From CAZPHU01 sp964419255 (GTDB taxonomy: Bacteria; Fibrobacterota; Chitinivibrionia; Chitinivibrionales; CAYFVL01), in contig CAYQOU010000032.1 of assembly GCA_964419255.1 (NCBI GenBank), positions 1 to 44,150 on the forward strand: 44,150 nucleotides of DNA, given 5' to 3'. Every line of letters starts with the position of its first letter. Position 1 is the first letter of the stretch. Positions 26,798 to 35,425 of this stretch are shown here, piece after piece. The notes beneath the pieces are model-generated. The model saw nothing but the letters and a program-made list of their open reading frames with translations. It was not told where the DNA came from and ran no database searches. A program made the position numbers and the translations under genes.

Positions 26798-26956
26798 CCA
26801 AAATCTTCTACCTAGTTTCTATTCGAAACAGGCTCCTCTGCCATTAGCGCGAAGGCAGGGAGCCATCGAGTTAACAGTGTTTTGAACACCTGGGATGCCC
26901 GTATTATACCGCAAGCGGGAGCATGACAACTTTGGGGTACTTTCAACAGAAACTAC

Positions 26957-27133
26957 CTAATGAAGAAGTTTCCTTCCGGTGATCAGGGCGCCTATGAATA
27001 CAACCACCGCGACAGCCAAAAGGATATAGAACAGTACCTGGGCAATGCCTGCAAAGGTCGAAGCCAATCCACCAAAGCCCAGTATAGCAGCAATAGCCGC
27101 CAATACAAGAAATGTAATTATCCAACCCAGCAT
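26957..27133 (-). CDS. DUF1328-family small membrane protein
   Basis: 58 residues, below common length cutoffs. The frame begins MLGWIITFLVLAAIAAILGFG and continues with GIAQVLFYILLAVAVVVF and GALITGRK, the pattern of the DUF1328/YtjA family: two membrane helices linked by a Gly/Ser turn and a short basic tail. A GGGAGG site lies seven bases before the ATG. Members are induced by stress or in stationary phase in some bacteria, but the molecular role is unknown. A longer frame on the same strand (26943-27125) is a shadow of it. Confidence 0.88.
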   Translation of the reverse strand: MLGWIITFLVLAAIAAILGFGGLASTFAGIAQVLFYILLAVAVVVFIGALITGRKLLH

Positions 27134-27405
27134 ATTATCCTCCCTTCGCTAAAGTTCCATTCATGTAACTGCCGCAAAAAAAATGCCACCGTCGCCGATA
27201 CCGGTTATTCCGATCGGCAGATGCTGGATTAATTCAACACTTTTTTTATCCTCTTTATCCCTTTTATTCTAATCACTTAAGCCTATTGTTAGCCTCCTGG
27301 AGCATTTTGTACCGTCTGAAGGTATTCTCATCACATATCAATTTGTGCTATCTTTGAATAACAGGCTGCTGATTATGTGGTCTTATTCTTTTCGACGGGT
27401 GCGAT

Positions 27406-30252
27406 ATGAGAAATTTACGTATTCTCTTCCTGGTTTTGGCAATTGCAGGCATGTTCTCGACCACTACATCGGCACCGATCTTCGGCGAAATTCGCCGGTT
27501 CAGACAACCCGACGGCGACTCTGTACCGCTGCGCCTTTTCGGGGACGAATTTTACATCAGAGCCGAAACTGAAGATGAATACACGGTGGTGCGGGATAAA
27601 CAAACCGGATGGATATGCTACGCCACCCAGTCCAGCGATGGGATGCTTGTCTCTACAGGCGTGGCCGTCGAGTCGGATGACCATTGCGGTTTAGCCAAAA
27701 AATCCGTAAACACCACCCTTGCAAGAGGACTCAAGGCTTCTGTATCGAGTATAAGACAATCGAGACAGGAGGCAAGAAATGCGCTCTTTGGTGGAGTCTC
27801 GGTCGATTATAGATCACGTTTTGCAAAACGTCTGGCACAGTCCGATTCTCTTCCTTCGATAAGAGATACGGCTTACTTCAGCGGCACCATAATAGGGCTC
27901 ACGTTAGTTTGGGATTTTCCCGATGAGCCTATCACCGACTCCTATTCCTCGGAGCAGGAAGCGCTGGAGCATCTGGAACGCACCTTCAACAGCCTCGATC
28001 CTGCAGACAACAGCCTCCGGTATTATTTCCGCATCTATTCGGGAGGGAAGCTGGACCTTATACATATCATCAAAGGCGTATACAGGGCACCACGCGACTA
28101 TGCCTACTATGATCAGCTGGAATACGGCACTGGCCATTCCATGCTGATTGATTCGGCACTACACGAACTGGCCCATGACGGGTTTGATTTTACGCAACTC
28201 TCTACCACCGAACGAGGACGCATCCGCTCCTTATGCATCAGCAATACCGGCGAGGCTCAGACGTGGGCGGAAGGGATGTGGATGCATTCCGGATGGCTGC
28301 GTTCGGATTTCCGATCCGATGACATTAGACCGGGCTCCTACTGCACCTGCAGCGAACGTGGCGGAGCGCTGCACCACGAAATGGGCCACCTCATCGGAGA
28401 GTGGCCCGATCTGTACAGCAGCAGTGGTGAAGAAACGGGTACCTGGGGTATTATGGGAGGAGGATACACCGATCTTCCCAACCCCTACTTTTTATACCAG
28501 AATGGGTGGCTGGGGGCGATAAATCTTGCGAATGAGGAGAGTGGCAAACAGATTTCCGCAGACGGAGTCGATCCACAAACCGCCCACATCTACTTTAAGT
28601 CTGCCCGACCAGATGAGTTCTTTTTCATAAAACCGTACACCAGAAATCTTCCTTTTTCATCCAATCTCCCGGATCAAGGACTTACCATCTGGCATATCGA
28701 TCTCGATGGAGACAATTTCAACTATCCGGAAACCCCTCTGCTTGTCGAGCTTGTACATGCAAACAACGACATAACCAATAAACGACGAAATGTCTGTTTC
28801 AAGGAAACCGGAATGTCCGCATTTTCGGACGAGACCACCCCCGGAGCACTGTGGCGGGATGGTACGATGTCTGGCTTACATATTTACGACATCAGTTCTC
28901 CGGGTTCTGAAATGACTTTCAAATTGGGAGCGGATCTTCAGTTTATCAACATTATTGCAACAGGCGCCGGCAGTGTGAGTCCGGTGGGGCTGCATGGAGT
29001 CGAACACGGCAGCCGCTTTGTTTTGCGGGCGATACCGGAGCAGGGCTATAAACTCTCCGATGTGCTTCTGGACGGTCAGGAAATAGATTTCCGAGATAGC
29101 CTGGTGATCTCTTCGGTGACCGGGGATCATGTGGTCGAAATCACCTTCGCAATGGAGTCGCCATTCAGCGAGAGCGGACAATATTTTATCAGAGCCTTTG
29201 ATGGCTCCTACCTCATGCCACGAGACGGTCAGGATGATAACGGAGCGCAGATGATCACTCAAACAACCGAATCGCCAGAAAATTCCGCGATTTGGAATCT
29301 AACGACCGACAGGGATCATCTAACCACGATGACTTTCGCCCGTTCTCAATGCGCAGACGTCATGGGAGGCAGCCATGAAGAAGGCGCGCAACTTATCATA
29401 TGGGGATGTCATGGGGGAGCAAACCAGAATTTTACACTTTTTGAGAGTGGCAATGGCTGGTATAAGATTCTGTCGAGGGAATCCGGGCTGGTGATCGAAG
29501 CCGTAAACAACGGGGTATCATCAGTGGATTCTCAGTTAACCATGCAACAGCCGAATGCCCGAGAGGTGGGACAGCTGTTTCGGCTCCTACCGATAGACCG
29601 TAGATATCAACTCCCGGCTCGTATCGAGGCTGAGGATTTTCAAGACGCAGAGAAGATCAGAACAGGTATTGAAGAAAATCATATCGGTTACGTTACCGGT
29701 TTATACGACAGCAGCTGGACCAGATACCATCTTACGATAGGTTCCCAAGACAGATTCTTAGTTACCGCCAGATACAAAAACGCGGGTGAAGGCCGTGGAT
29801 CAATTTCCATTGCGGTCGACCAGGAACACATCACGACCATAAATTCAGCCGATGACAGTAAGTGGCGTATCGATAGTACCTACGTTAACCTCGTTTCCGG
29901 CGAAAAAACTTTGACAGTTACTATCAGCAATGATTCTTCTGAAGGTTTGTTCATTCTTGACTGGCTGGAAATAAGAGAATCTCCTTCCGTCATGGTCACA
30001 AATGGAATCTACGAAAAGGCTCTCACAGCGACACTGTCAGGCAACAACATTTCTCTTGGCGGAGTTACGGATTATCACAAAGCGTATCTGTTTATCTATT
30101 CTGCAAATGGAAGATGTGTCAAACGGGTGCATATCAAATCAAATCAGACCCGCGTCAGCATCAAGGATCTGTCAGCCGGATTCTACAAAATGTCCCTTGT
30201 TTCCGGTAGCAGACAAATAGACAGGCATTTCGTTAAGATTGAGCCGTTCTGA
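27406..30252 (+). CDS. Secreted M6-family metalloprotease with InlB-type, ricin-type, CBM6 and sorting domains
   Basis: 948 residues with a signal peptide (1-22, cleavage near TSA). After a propeptide, the M6 (immune-inhibitor-A-like) domain spans about 155-510; the zinc site is H324-E325-M-G-H328, with G331 and D335 following, and the downstream GTWGIMGGG contains the Met-turn. Residues about 510-585 look like a divergent InlB/bacterial beta repeat (TGAGSVSPVG...AIPEQGYKLSDVLLDG). Residues about 590-725 form a ricin-type beta-trefoil (QNF and QLFRLLP repeats). Residues about 733-860 form a CBM6-like module (ARIEAEDF...FILDWLEI). The last 85 residues, ending LSAGFYKMSL...HFVKIEPF, resemble type IX-type C-terminal sorting domains. 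The protein is likely cell-surface or secreted and attached to polysaccharide. Confidence 0.88.
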   Translation: MRNLRILFLVLAIAGMFSTTTSAPIFGEIRRFRQPDGDSVPLRLFGDEFYIRAETEDEYTVVRDKQTGWICYATQSSDGMLVSTGVAVESDDHCGLAKKSVNTTLARGLKASVSSIRQSRQEARNALFGGVSVDYRSRFAKRLAQSDSLPSIRDTAYFSGTIIGLTLVWDFPDEPITDSYSSEQEALEHLERTFNSLDPADNSLRYYFRIYSGGKLDLIHIIKGVYRAPRDYAYYDQLEYGTGHSMLIDSALHELAHDGFDFTQLSTTERGRIRSLCISNTGEAQTWAEGMWMHSGWLRSDFRSDDIRPGSYCTCSERGGALHHEMGHLIGEWPDLYSSSGEETGTWGIMGGGYTDLPNPYFLYQNGWLGAINLANEESGKQISADGVDPQTAHIYFKSARPDEFFFIKPYTRNLPFSSNLPDQGLTIWHIDLDGDNFNYPETPLLVELVHANNDITNKRRNVCFKETGMSAFSDETTPGALWRDGTMSGLHIYDISSPGSEMTFKLGADLQFINIIATGAGSVSPVGLHGVEHGSRFVLRAIPEQGYKLSDVLLDGQEIDFRDSLVISSVTGDHVVEITFAMESPFSESGQYFIRAFDGSYLMPRDGQDDNGAQMITQTTESPENSAIWNLTTDRDHLTTMTFARSQCADVMGGSHEEGAQLIIWGCHGGANQNFTLFESGNGWYKILSRESGLVIEAVNNGVSSVDSQLTMQQPNAREVGQLFRLLPIDRRYQLPARIEAEDFQDAEKIRTGIEENHIGYVTGLYDSSWTRYHLTIGSQDRFLVTARYKNAGEGRGSISIAVDQEHITTINSADDSKWRIDSTYVNLVSGEKTLTVTISNDSSEGLFILDWLEIRESPSVMVTNGIYEKALTATLSGNNISLGGVTDYHKAYLFIYSANGRCVKRVHIKSNQTRVSIKDLSAGFYKMSLVSGSRQIDRHFVKIEPF

Positions 30253-30539
30253 TAGCGCTTTGCAAATTCCACCTGGTGTGGCTCCAGACGGCTTTGACAT
30301 CATTACCCGAAACACAACGTGGGAAAGGCGGATAGTGTCAGACACATTTTTACATTTTGCTGCAGAGGCCGTTACTGAAAAATTTGTCCTCATTTTTTGC
30401 CCTCATTGAAACGACAGCGTATTTTTCTGTTTAATCTTTCGGAGATTTAATGTTTACCCGGGTTGTTCGGTTCTGAATGGTTGATTCGGGAGAGGATCGC
30501 ACGATTTGGGGGTTTAGCCTAACGTTTGGTACATTACTC

Positions 30540-30998
30540 ATGCAGATTGTTATATTCACCGGAATACCGGGGTGTGGTAAGAGTCATTTTTACCATGCAT
30601 TCTTTTTTCGCACTCATATGCGCATCAACCTGGATATGCTTCGAACGCGTAGCCGGGAATGGCAATTTGTGCAAACCTGTATTCAGACAAAGACAAAATG
30701 TGTTATCGATAACACCAACGTGACAACTGAGCACCGACGTAAATATATCGATATAGCAAAGGCCGCCGGTTACAGAGTAGAAGGCTATTATTTTGATGTT
30801 GCTCTGGAGATTGCGATTCAAAGAAACAGATTGCGGCCCCCGGCCCAGGTCGTCCCGGCCCGTGGTATCCAGGCCATGGCCAAAAAACTTCAGATACCAA
30901 CACCGGAAGAGGGATTTGACACGCTTTACCGGGTGCAAATGCCGCAAGCCGGCAGCTATGTTATTTCATTTCTTCACCCTCACGAGAGCTGTCGCTAA
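30540..30998 (+). CDS. P-loop kinase of the T4 polynucleotide-kinase type (AAA_33)
   Basis: 152 residues from the ATG at 30540, chosen because the first strand and P-loop (MQIVIFTGIPGCGKS) start there; a frame open from 30477 adds 21 residues without features. Walker A is GIPGCGKS. INLDMLR and VIDNTNVTTEHRRKYI are the substrate-side motifs of the polynucleotide kinase/zeta-toxin-like group, and RNRLRPPAQVVP forms the lid. Relatives phosphorylate nucleic-acid 5' ends, nucleosides or small metabolites. No phosphatase or ligase domain is fused and no RNA-repair neighbour is present, so the substrate is open. Confidence 0.82.
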   Translation: MQIVIFTGIPGCGKSHFYHAFFFRTHMRINLDMLRTRSREWQFVQTCIQTKTKCVIDNTNVTTEHRRKYIDIAKAAGYRVEGYYFDVALEIAIQRNRLRPPAQVVPARGIQAMAKKLQIPTPEEGFDTLYRVQMPQAGSYVISFLHPHESCR

Positions 30999-31015
30999 AG
31001 GCACACCTGGTATAC

Positions 31016-31121
31016 GCTTCGACAAGCCCGGTTCGGCAGGCTCACCGCAGGCATTAATGGCAGGGCCCACCGATTAGCTAATGTGACTCGTACAGACCGT
31101 TTGTGGTGAGCCTGTCGAAGC
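31016..31121. repeat. Inverted repeat, REP-like element
   Basis: GGTGAGCCTGTCGAAGC (31105-31121) is matched on the other strand by GCTTCGACA (31016-31024) plus AGGCTCACC (31038-31046), with a 13-base insertion between the two halves of the left arm. Related CTTCGACAGGCTCA elements are scattered in many bacterial genomes. It lies between the kinase gene and the PAC2 genes. Confidence 0.6.
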
Positions 31122-31161
31122 ATTTTTCAGGCTTTGTCTATTTAGCGGCACCCGCATAAAC

Positions 31162-31198
31162 CCGGCGGGCAGTAATCAGGAGACCTACTGCCCGCCGG
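31162..31198 (-). terminator. Strong hairpin after the first PAC2 gene
   Basis: CCGGCGGGCAGTA (31162-31174) and TACTGCCCGCCGG (31186-31198) form a perfect 13-pair stem around an 11-base loop, about 55 bases past the PAC2 stop on the minus strand. No long T tract follows on either strand, so it may act with Rho or as a 3' stabiliser. Confidence 0.5.
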
Positions 31199-31253
31199 TG
31201 TGTTAAAAATTAGGTCAAAAAACCGAATCCATCCGGCTTTTTTCGGGAGATGA

Positions 31254-32195
31254 TTATTCCGGGGAATAATCGTCTGTGTTGTCTCGGAAAATGTCGAGAA
31301 ACCGATCCTCATACAACTCAAACAGCCCCCACCGTTCAAGTTCCTCTTTTAGCTCAGGAGCCTTGTTGCGATCCTTTTGGACCTGGTCAAAGAGAGTTTC
31401 GATACGTTTCATGACATATTGCGGAACCTGCTCCTGTTGCATTTCCGGCGTTTCCTCCGGAGGTGGTTGTCCGGTAGCCGCAAAAAGATCTTTCATCCTC
31501 TCCTCTATATCCCCGAAAAGAGCATCCACCGTTCCCACCTCCTGTTGCAGCTCATCCAGATCGATATCGATATCCATCACCGATTTTATGGTTTGCAGTA
31601 TTGCCAGGGAAGCCTTAGGGTAGGTGATACTGCTTGCGTAGGCGGGTATGGTGCCCAAAAAACAGACCGCCTCGATTCCCTCGGTTGGAGCAAAGCCCAG
31701 AAGCAGGCCGTTAAGCCCCCCGATCAGACAGTCGGGCACAGGCTCCACGCCCTGTTCCTGAAGGTACCTAAGAACAGAAGGATTGGTGCTTGCGCTTAAT
31801 ACTCTGGACGGGGTGGAATGGCTTATGGGCTGGGTAAATCCTGCCGCCGTGTAAATTTTCCTGACATTGAGTTCTTTGGCAACATCCAGAACCCCTTTTA
31901 TTATTGAAAGTCCATCACGCCCCGCAACGGTGCCGTTGCTTTCGAAAATAACCAGATCGGGGTTATGATGCTGATAGAAATTGCTCTTGGGCAGCTCAGG
32001 AAGACGTGCGACTCCATTTTCCACGGTGATGGCTTCCGGAACGCTGTATGGATTCATATCGACTTCGGCGAATAGCTTACTGTTGGATTTTCTTCGCAGG
32101 TAATCAACAGTCAACACACCGACATTGCCCATTCCCGGCCAGGCCGCAAACATCACCGGTGGCGACTTGAAATGTAAGACATTATATAAGGCCAT
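31254..32195 (-). CDS. PAC2-family protein (copy 1)
   Basis: 313 residues of the PAC2 family, named for the eukaryotic proteasome assembly chaperone 2 and related archaeal and bacterial proteins. The core (about 10-240) has the conserved AAWPGMGNVG near the N-terminus, LVIFESNGTVAGRDG, and a middle glycine-rich GGLNGLLLGFAP segment, forming an alpha/beta fold. A Pro/Glu/Gln-rich linker (about 240-260) leads to a helical tail with MKRIETLFDQVQKDR and LERWGLFELYEDRFLDIF. GGAGGT precedes the ATG. It is about 255 bases downstream of a paralogue with the same architecture. In this bacterium no 20S proteasome gene is in view; the role is unknown. Confidence 0.88.
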   Translation of the reverse strand: MALYNVLHFKSPPVMFAAWPGMGNVGVLTVDYLRRKSNSKLFAEVDMNPYSVPEAITVENGVARLPELPKSNFYQHHNPDLVIFESNGTVAGRDGLSIIKGVLDVAKELNVRKIYTAAGFTQPISHSTPSRVLSASTNPSVLRYLQEQGVEPVPDCLIGGLNGLLLGFAPTEGIEAVCFLGTIPAYASSITYPKASLAILQTIKSVMDIDIDLDELQQEVGTVDALFGDIEERMKDLFAATGQPPPEETPEMQQEQVPQYVMKRIETLFDQVQKDRNKAPELKEELERWGLFELYEDRFLDIFRDNTDDYSPE

Positions 32196-32367
32196 GGTTT
32201 ACCTCCGATATCTATTCTGAAAGATTGATAGTGTGCGAAGCGAAAAACATTGTCACAGAGAATCGTGATGTATTTGTTTACAGAGCCGGAATCTTTTCAC
32301 TCAGAGTTGCACCTATCTAATAAGTCACTAAACATAAATGGCGCAACATCTATGCCGTGGTGTTACC

Positions 32368-32388
32368 AAAAACCTGGTTATATCAGGT
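32368..32388 (-). terminator. Weak terminator after PAC2 copy 2
   Basis: On the minus strand ACCTG and CAGGT pair around seven bases and are followed by TTTTT. The stem has only five pairs. It lies about 60 bases past the stop of the second PAC2 gene. Confidence 0.35.
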
Positions 32389-32449
32389 GTATTGGTGATG
32401 CGCAGGTCATGTGGGCGGTTTACTCGTGTAAAGAAGCCGGAAAAGGTTT

Positions 32450-33442
32450 TCAGTACGAGTCCGGTAGATCTTCTCCGCTGTCTGTATCATCTTCAAAGAG
32501 ATTAAGGAATCGATCCTCGAAAAGATCGTACAGATCCCAACGTATCAACTCCTCCCGAAGCTCCTGAGCGCGACTCCTGTCCTGAGCCACCTCATCGAAA
32601 AGCATCTCGATTCGTGCCATGATATCGTTTGGTATCTTGCCGGTTTGCTCCGGCTCGAAGGAGGACTCTTCTTGCCCGGGCGGCGGCTGCTCCGGCTCGA
32701 TACCCTCCTGATCCATTCCCATAGCAGCCAGAAAGGAGTTTAGTCTCTGCTCCAGCTCCTCCAGCGCCTCATCGGCCGCCTGTGCCTCCAGCTCCAGTTC
32801 ACTTGTCTCTATACCTGTGTTGAGAAGCAGCGAAAGCACCTTTACGATCTCTAAAGCGGCGCGTGGATAGGAGAGGCTAACCGCGTATGAGGGAATCGAG
32901 CCCAGAAGACAGGCGGCATCAAAACCCTCGTTTGCCGCTATTCCCAAAAGAAGACCGTTGAGACCCGCGACCATACCGTCGGGCATCGGCTTGATGCCGT
33001 AGAGGCCAAGCTCCTGCAGGAGACGGTGGTTACTGCATGCGGCAAAAACCTCCGTGGGGCTCTTATGAGAGGTGGGAAGAGTGTAAGCTGCTGCCGTATA
33101 TATCCTTTTTATCCGCAGTTCGCGGGCAACCCCCAAGACGCCGTGGACAATGGAGATCCCATCCCGTCCCGCAACCTGCGCGTTGCTTTCGAATATAAGC
33201 AGGTCGGGCTTTTTGCGATAGTAGAATATGCTCTTGGGAAGGTCGGGCAGATGCGCGACACCATTGTTCACCTGAACGGCCTCGGGTACCGTAAAAGGCC
33301 CCATATCCACCTCCGCAAACACATGCGCCGCTCCGGCGCGACGGATATGATCGACAGTGCTTATTCCAACGTTACCCATTCCGGGCCAGGCTGCTATCAG
33401 TGTGGGGGGTGTATCGAAATGAATCCTGTCTCTGAGTGCCAT
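32450..33442 (-). CDS. PAC2-family protein (copy 2)
   Basis: 330 residues from the ATG at 33440-33442, which follows AGGAGG; the open frame continues upstream into the assembly gap but that part has no family features. It parallels copy 1: AAWPGMGNVG, LLIFESNAQVAGRDG, GLNGLLLGIA, then an acidic linker rich in Glu, Gln and Pro, then MARIEMLFDEVAQDR and LIRWDLYDLFEDRFLNLF. The two differ enough to be old duplicates and might form a heterodimer, as PAC1/PAC2-type proteins do. The C-terminus ends in SY, which is not the HbYX motif used to dock to proteasomes. Confidence 0.87.
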   Translation of the reverse strand: MALRDRIHFDTPPTLIAAWPGMGNVGISTVDHIRRAGAAHVFAEVDMGPFTVPEAVQVNNGVAHLPDLPKSIFYYRKKPDLLIFESNAQVAGRDGISIVHGVLGVARELRIKRIYTAAAYTLPTSHKSPTEVFAACSNHRLLQELGLYGIKPMPDGMVAGLNGLLLGIAANEGFDAACLLGSIPSYAVSLSYPRAALEIVKVLSLLLNTGIETSELELEAQAADEALEELEQRLNSFLAAMGMDQEGIEPEQPPPGQEESSFEPEQTGKIPNDIMARIEMLFDEVAQDRSRAQELREELIRWDLYDLFEDRFLNLFEDDTDSGEDLPDSY

Positions 33443-33571
33443 GATGAGTTCCTCCTGCCTGGGTGTGTTCAACCACAACTCTAAGAGGAGCAAGAGATAT
33501 GCCCGTGGGAGCGCCTCGGCCAGCATGTCTGGCCTGAACCTCGCATCATAACCATCCCGGTCACTGTGGCG

Positions 33572-33671
33572 NNNNNNNNNNNNNNNNNNNNNNNNNNNNN
33601 NNNNNNNNNNNNNNNNNNNNNNNNNNNNNNNNNNNNNNNNNNNNNNNNNNNNNNNNNNNNNNNNNNNNNNN
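33572..33671. other. Assembly gap of 100 N
   Basis: Exactly 100 undetermined bases, the conventional size for a scaffold join of unknown length. The flanks (33443-33571 and 33672-33787) hold no convincing gene. Sequence and genes may be missing here, so the PAC2 and msrA genes should not be treated as true neighbours. Confidence 0.97.
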
Positions 33672-33787
33672 CGATTTTCTCTGCTCCTTCGGGTCAGCAG
33701 GCCCGTGGCCGACGCAGTATGGCATGTAAGTTGCATTAGAATACCGTAAGGATTTTTCTTTGCACCTCAACCAGCATGAGGGTTAGT

Positions 33788-34459
33788 ATGGAGCTACGTA
33801 AACGCAACCCGGTCACCGATGTGGAACTTCCGCCGATCGACACCAATGCGCCCACCAAGACATATACGGCTACCTTTTCCATGGGCTGTTTCTGGGCACC
33901 CGACGCACTCTATGGTGCCCTTCACGGGGTCATACGTACCAGGGTAGGATATGCAGGGGGAGAAAAAGAGCAGCCATCCTACCACGATCTTGGTAATCAT
34001 GCCGAGACGGTGCAAATCGAATACGACCCAACACAGATTGCCTACCGGGAACTTCTTGCCCAATTCTGGACCAATCATGATCCTACCATCCAGCCCCCTA
34101 ACTCTCAATACCGCTCTATCATCTTTTACCACGATGATCAGCAAAAACGACTCGCCCTGGAGACAAAAACACGCCAGGAAAGAACAAAAGGCACAATCTA
34201 TACCTCGATAGAACCATATGAAAAATTTTACCTTGCCGAAAGCTATCATCAGAAGTATCGCCTCCGACACGATCACGACCTGATGAAAGAATTTGCCGCG
34301 ATGTATCCCGATGCTCGCGACTTCATGAATTCAACGGCCGCCGCACGGGTCAATGGCTTTCTGGAAGGATATGGTCACTTCTCCACCATGCAAAGAGAAC
34401 TGAATCAATACGGACTATCCGGCGGATCGGTCAGGCGATTGATACATAAAATCAAGTAA
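33788..34459 (+). CDS. msrA: Peptide-methionine (S)-S-oxide reductase MsrA
   Basis: 223 residues from the second ATG (33788), preferred because GAGGG lies five bases before it. The active-site motif is GCFWAPD with nucleophile Cys34. Other family blocks are intact: VGYAGGEKEQPSYHDLGNHAETVQIEYDP, FWTNHDPTIQPPNSQYRSIIF, and YLAESYHQKYRLR. The enzyme reduces methionine sulfoxide in proteins, with electrons from thioredoxin. The C-terminal region (about 165-223) extends past the core and lacks extra cysteines, so a resolving cysteine is not evident there. No msrB is fused or adjacent. Confidence 0.95.
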   Translation: MELRKRNPVTDVELPPIDTNAPTKTYTATFSMGCFWAPDALYGALHGVIRTRVGYAGGEKEQPSYHDLGNHAETVQIEYDPTQIAYRELLAQFWTNHDPTIQPPNSQYRSIIFYHDDQQKRLALETKTRQERTKGTIYTSIEPYEKFYLAESYHQKYRLRHDHDLMKEFAAMYPDARDFMNSTAAARVNGFLEGYGHFSTMQRELNQYGLSGGSVRRLIHKIK

Positions 34460-34639
34460 ACGCCCATTTTGCCGTATGGCCGGCTCCACAACCGCAGAGA
34501 CCCCCGTTTTCAAGAGTCGGTATAGATAATTGCCCGTGGGCAATCGGTTTACCAGACTTTCGGAAACGGCCGACTAGTTTTGCTGCTTTGCATAACATAT
34601 CTTTTTCACATACCCAAACCCGCTTCAAGAAAAGAGGAT

Positions 34640-35425
34640 ATGATGAGTGAGGCAACCGTGATTTTTTTGGCCGTTTTTCTGTTTTTTTCCGGATGCGATC
34701 AGGCGGGTAACCTTTTTGGTGACAAACAGCAAGGACGACCGCATAAAGCACCAAAGGGTGGTATACAATCGATCGTGATCAGCGAGTCGGTCCCGATGTA
34801 CGCATCGGCAGATGATACGCAGCGACAGATGGCAACCCTGAGCCTCGGCGAAACCGTTTTCTGGACCGGGGATTCGCTCGTCGGAGAAGAAGGCGATACG
34901 GCCATCTTTCTCAACACCATCCTCTCTGACGGCACATCCGGATGGGTCCGCCGGTCGGCCCTGGTGCGTGATGCCCAGGCTGCCGCCATAAAAAGCGAGA
35001 CGCGAGTGTATCGTCGCCCCGATACGCTTACACTCACCGACCTGAGATTGCCCTTTATGAGTGTGGTTGCCATAACCGACCGAACCGATGATTGGGCTCA
35101 GGTGATCGGTGAGGACCGGAACGCCACCGGCTGGATTCGCCGGGATGTCATCACAGAGGAGAAAGAGGAAGTCGCTACGGCAATATTTGCGAGACAAAAA
35201 ATTATCAGTGGCAAGCTCCAGAGTAGAACGGCGCTACTCAAGGAGATCATATTCAACGCTCCGTATGCCGAGTCCTACTTCATCGAACAACTTCGCCATA
35301 TGCGCTCCCTCGAAAATCTTTTCCACAAGGACAAAAGCAGCCGGGAGACAATCGAAAATGCAGGCATGCGAAAATCAGACTGGTTTGCATTGGAAAAACA
35401 GTCGGATACGGCTGAATCTGATTAG
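34640..35425 (+). CDS. Lipoprotein with two SH3-like domains
   Basis: 261 residues from the ATG at 34640, which follows AAGAGGA. The short hydrophobic N-terminus ends in FSGC (Cys19 in this numbering), a lipobox, though the n-region lacks the usual lysine; a TTG start at 34580 would add basic residues. Two bacterial SH3-type domains follow: about 40-110 with the closing SDGTSGWVRRSAL, and about 115-175 with DDWAQVIG...TGWIRRDVI. Such domains bind cell-wall peptides or act as scaffolds. The last 80 residues are helical and charged. Its stop codon overlaps the converging hybrid kinase stop by four bases. Confidence 0.8.
   Translation: MMSEATVIFLAVFLFFSGCDQAGNLFGDKQQGRPHKAPKGGIQSIVISESVPMYASADDTQRQMATLSLGETVFWTGDSLVGEEGDTAIFLNTILSDGTSGWVRRSALVRDAQAAAIKSETRVYRRPDTLTLTDLRLPFMSVVAITDRTDDWAQVIGEDRNATGWIRRDVITEEKEEVATAIFARQKIISGKLQSRTALLKEIIFNAPYAESYFIEQLRHMRSLENLFHKDKSSRETIENAGMRKSDWFALEKQSDTAESD

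Noticed and set aside
33440..33442. HbYX proteasome-docking motif at the PAC2 C-termini
   Set aside because: One protein ends in SY and the other in SPE; neither has the penultimate tyrosine required.
33672..33770. Start of a gene reading from 33770 or 33736 into the gap on the minus strand
   Set aside because: Only a few dozen codons are visible and no ribosome-binding site or motif supports either frame.
34529..34544. ATTGCCC/GGGCAAT hairpin after msrA as a terminator
   Set aside because: The loop is only two bases and no T tract follows.
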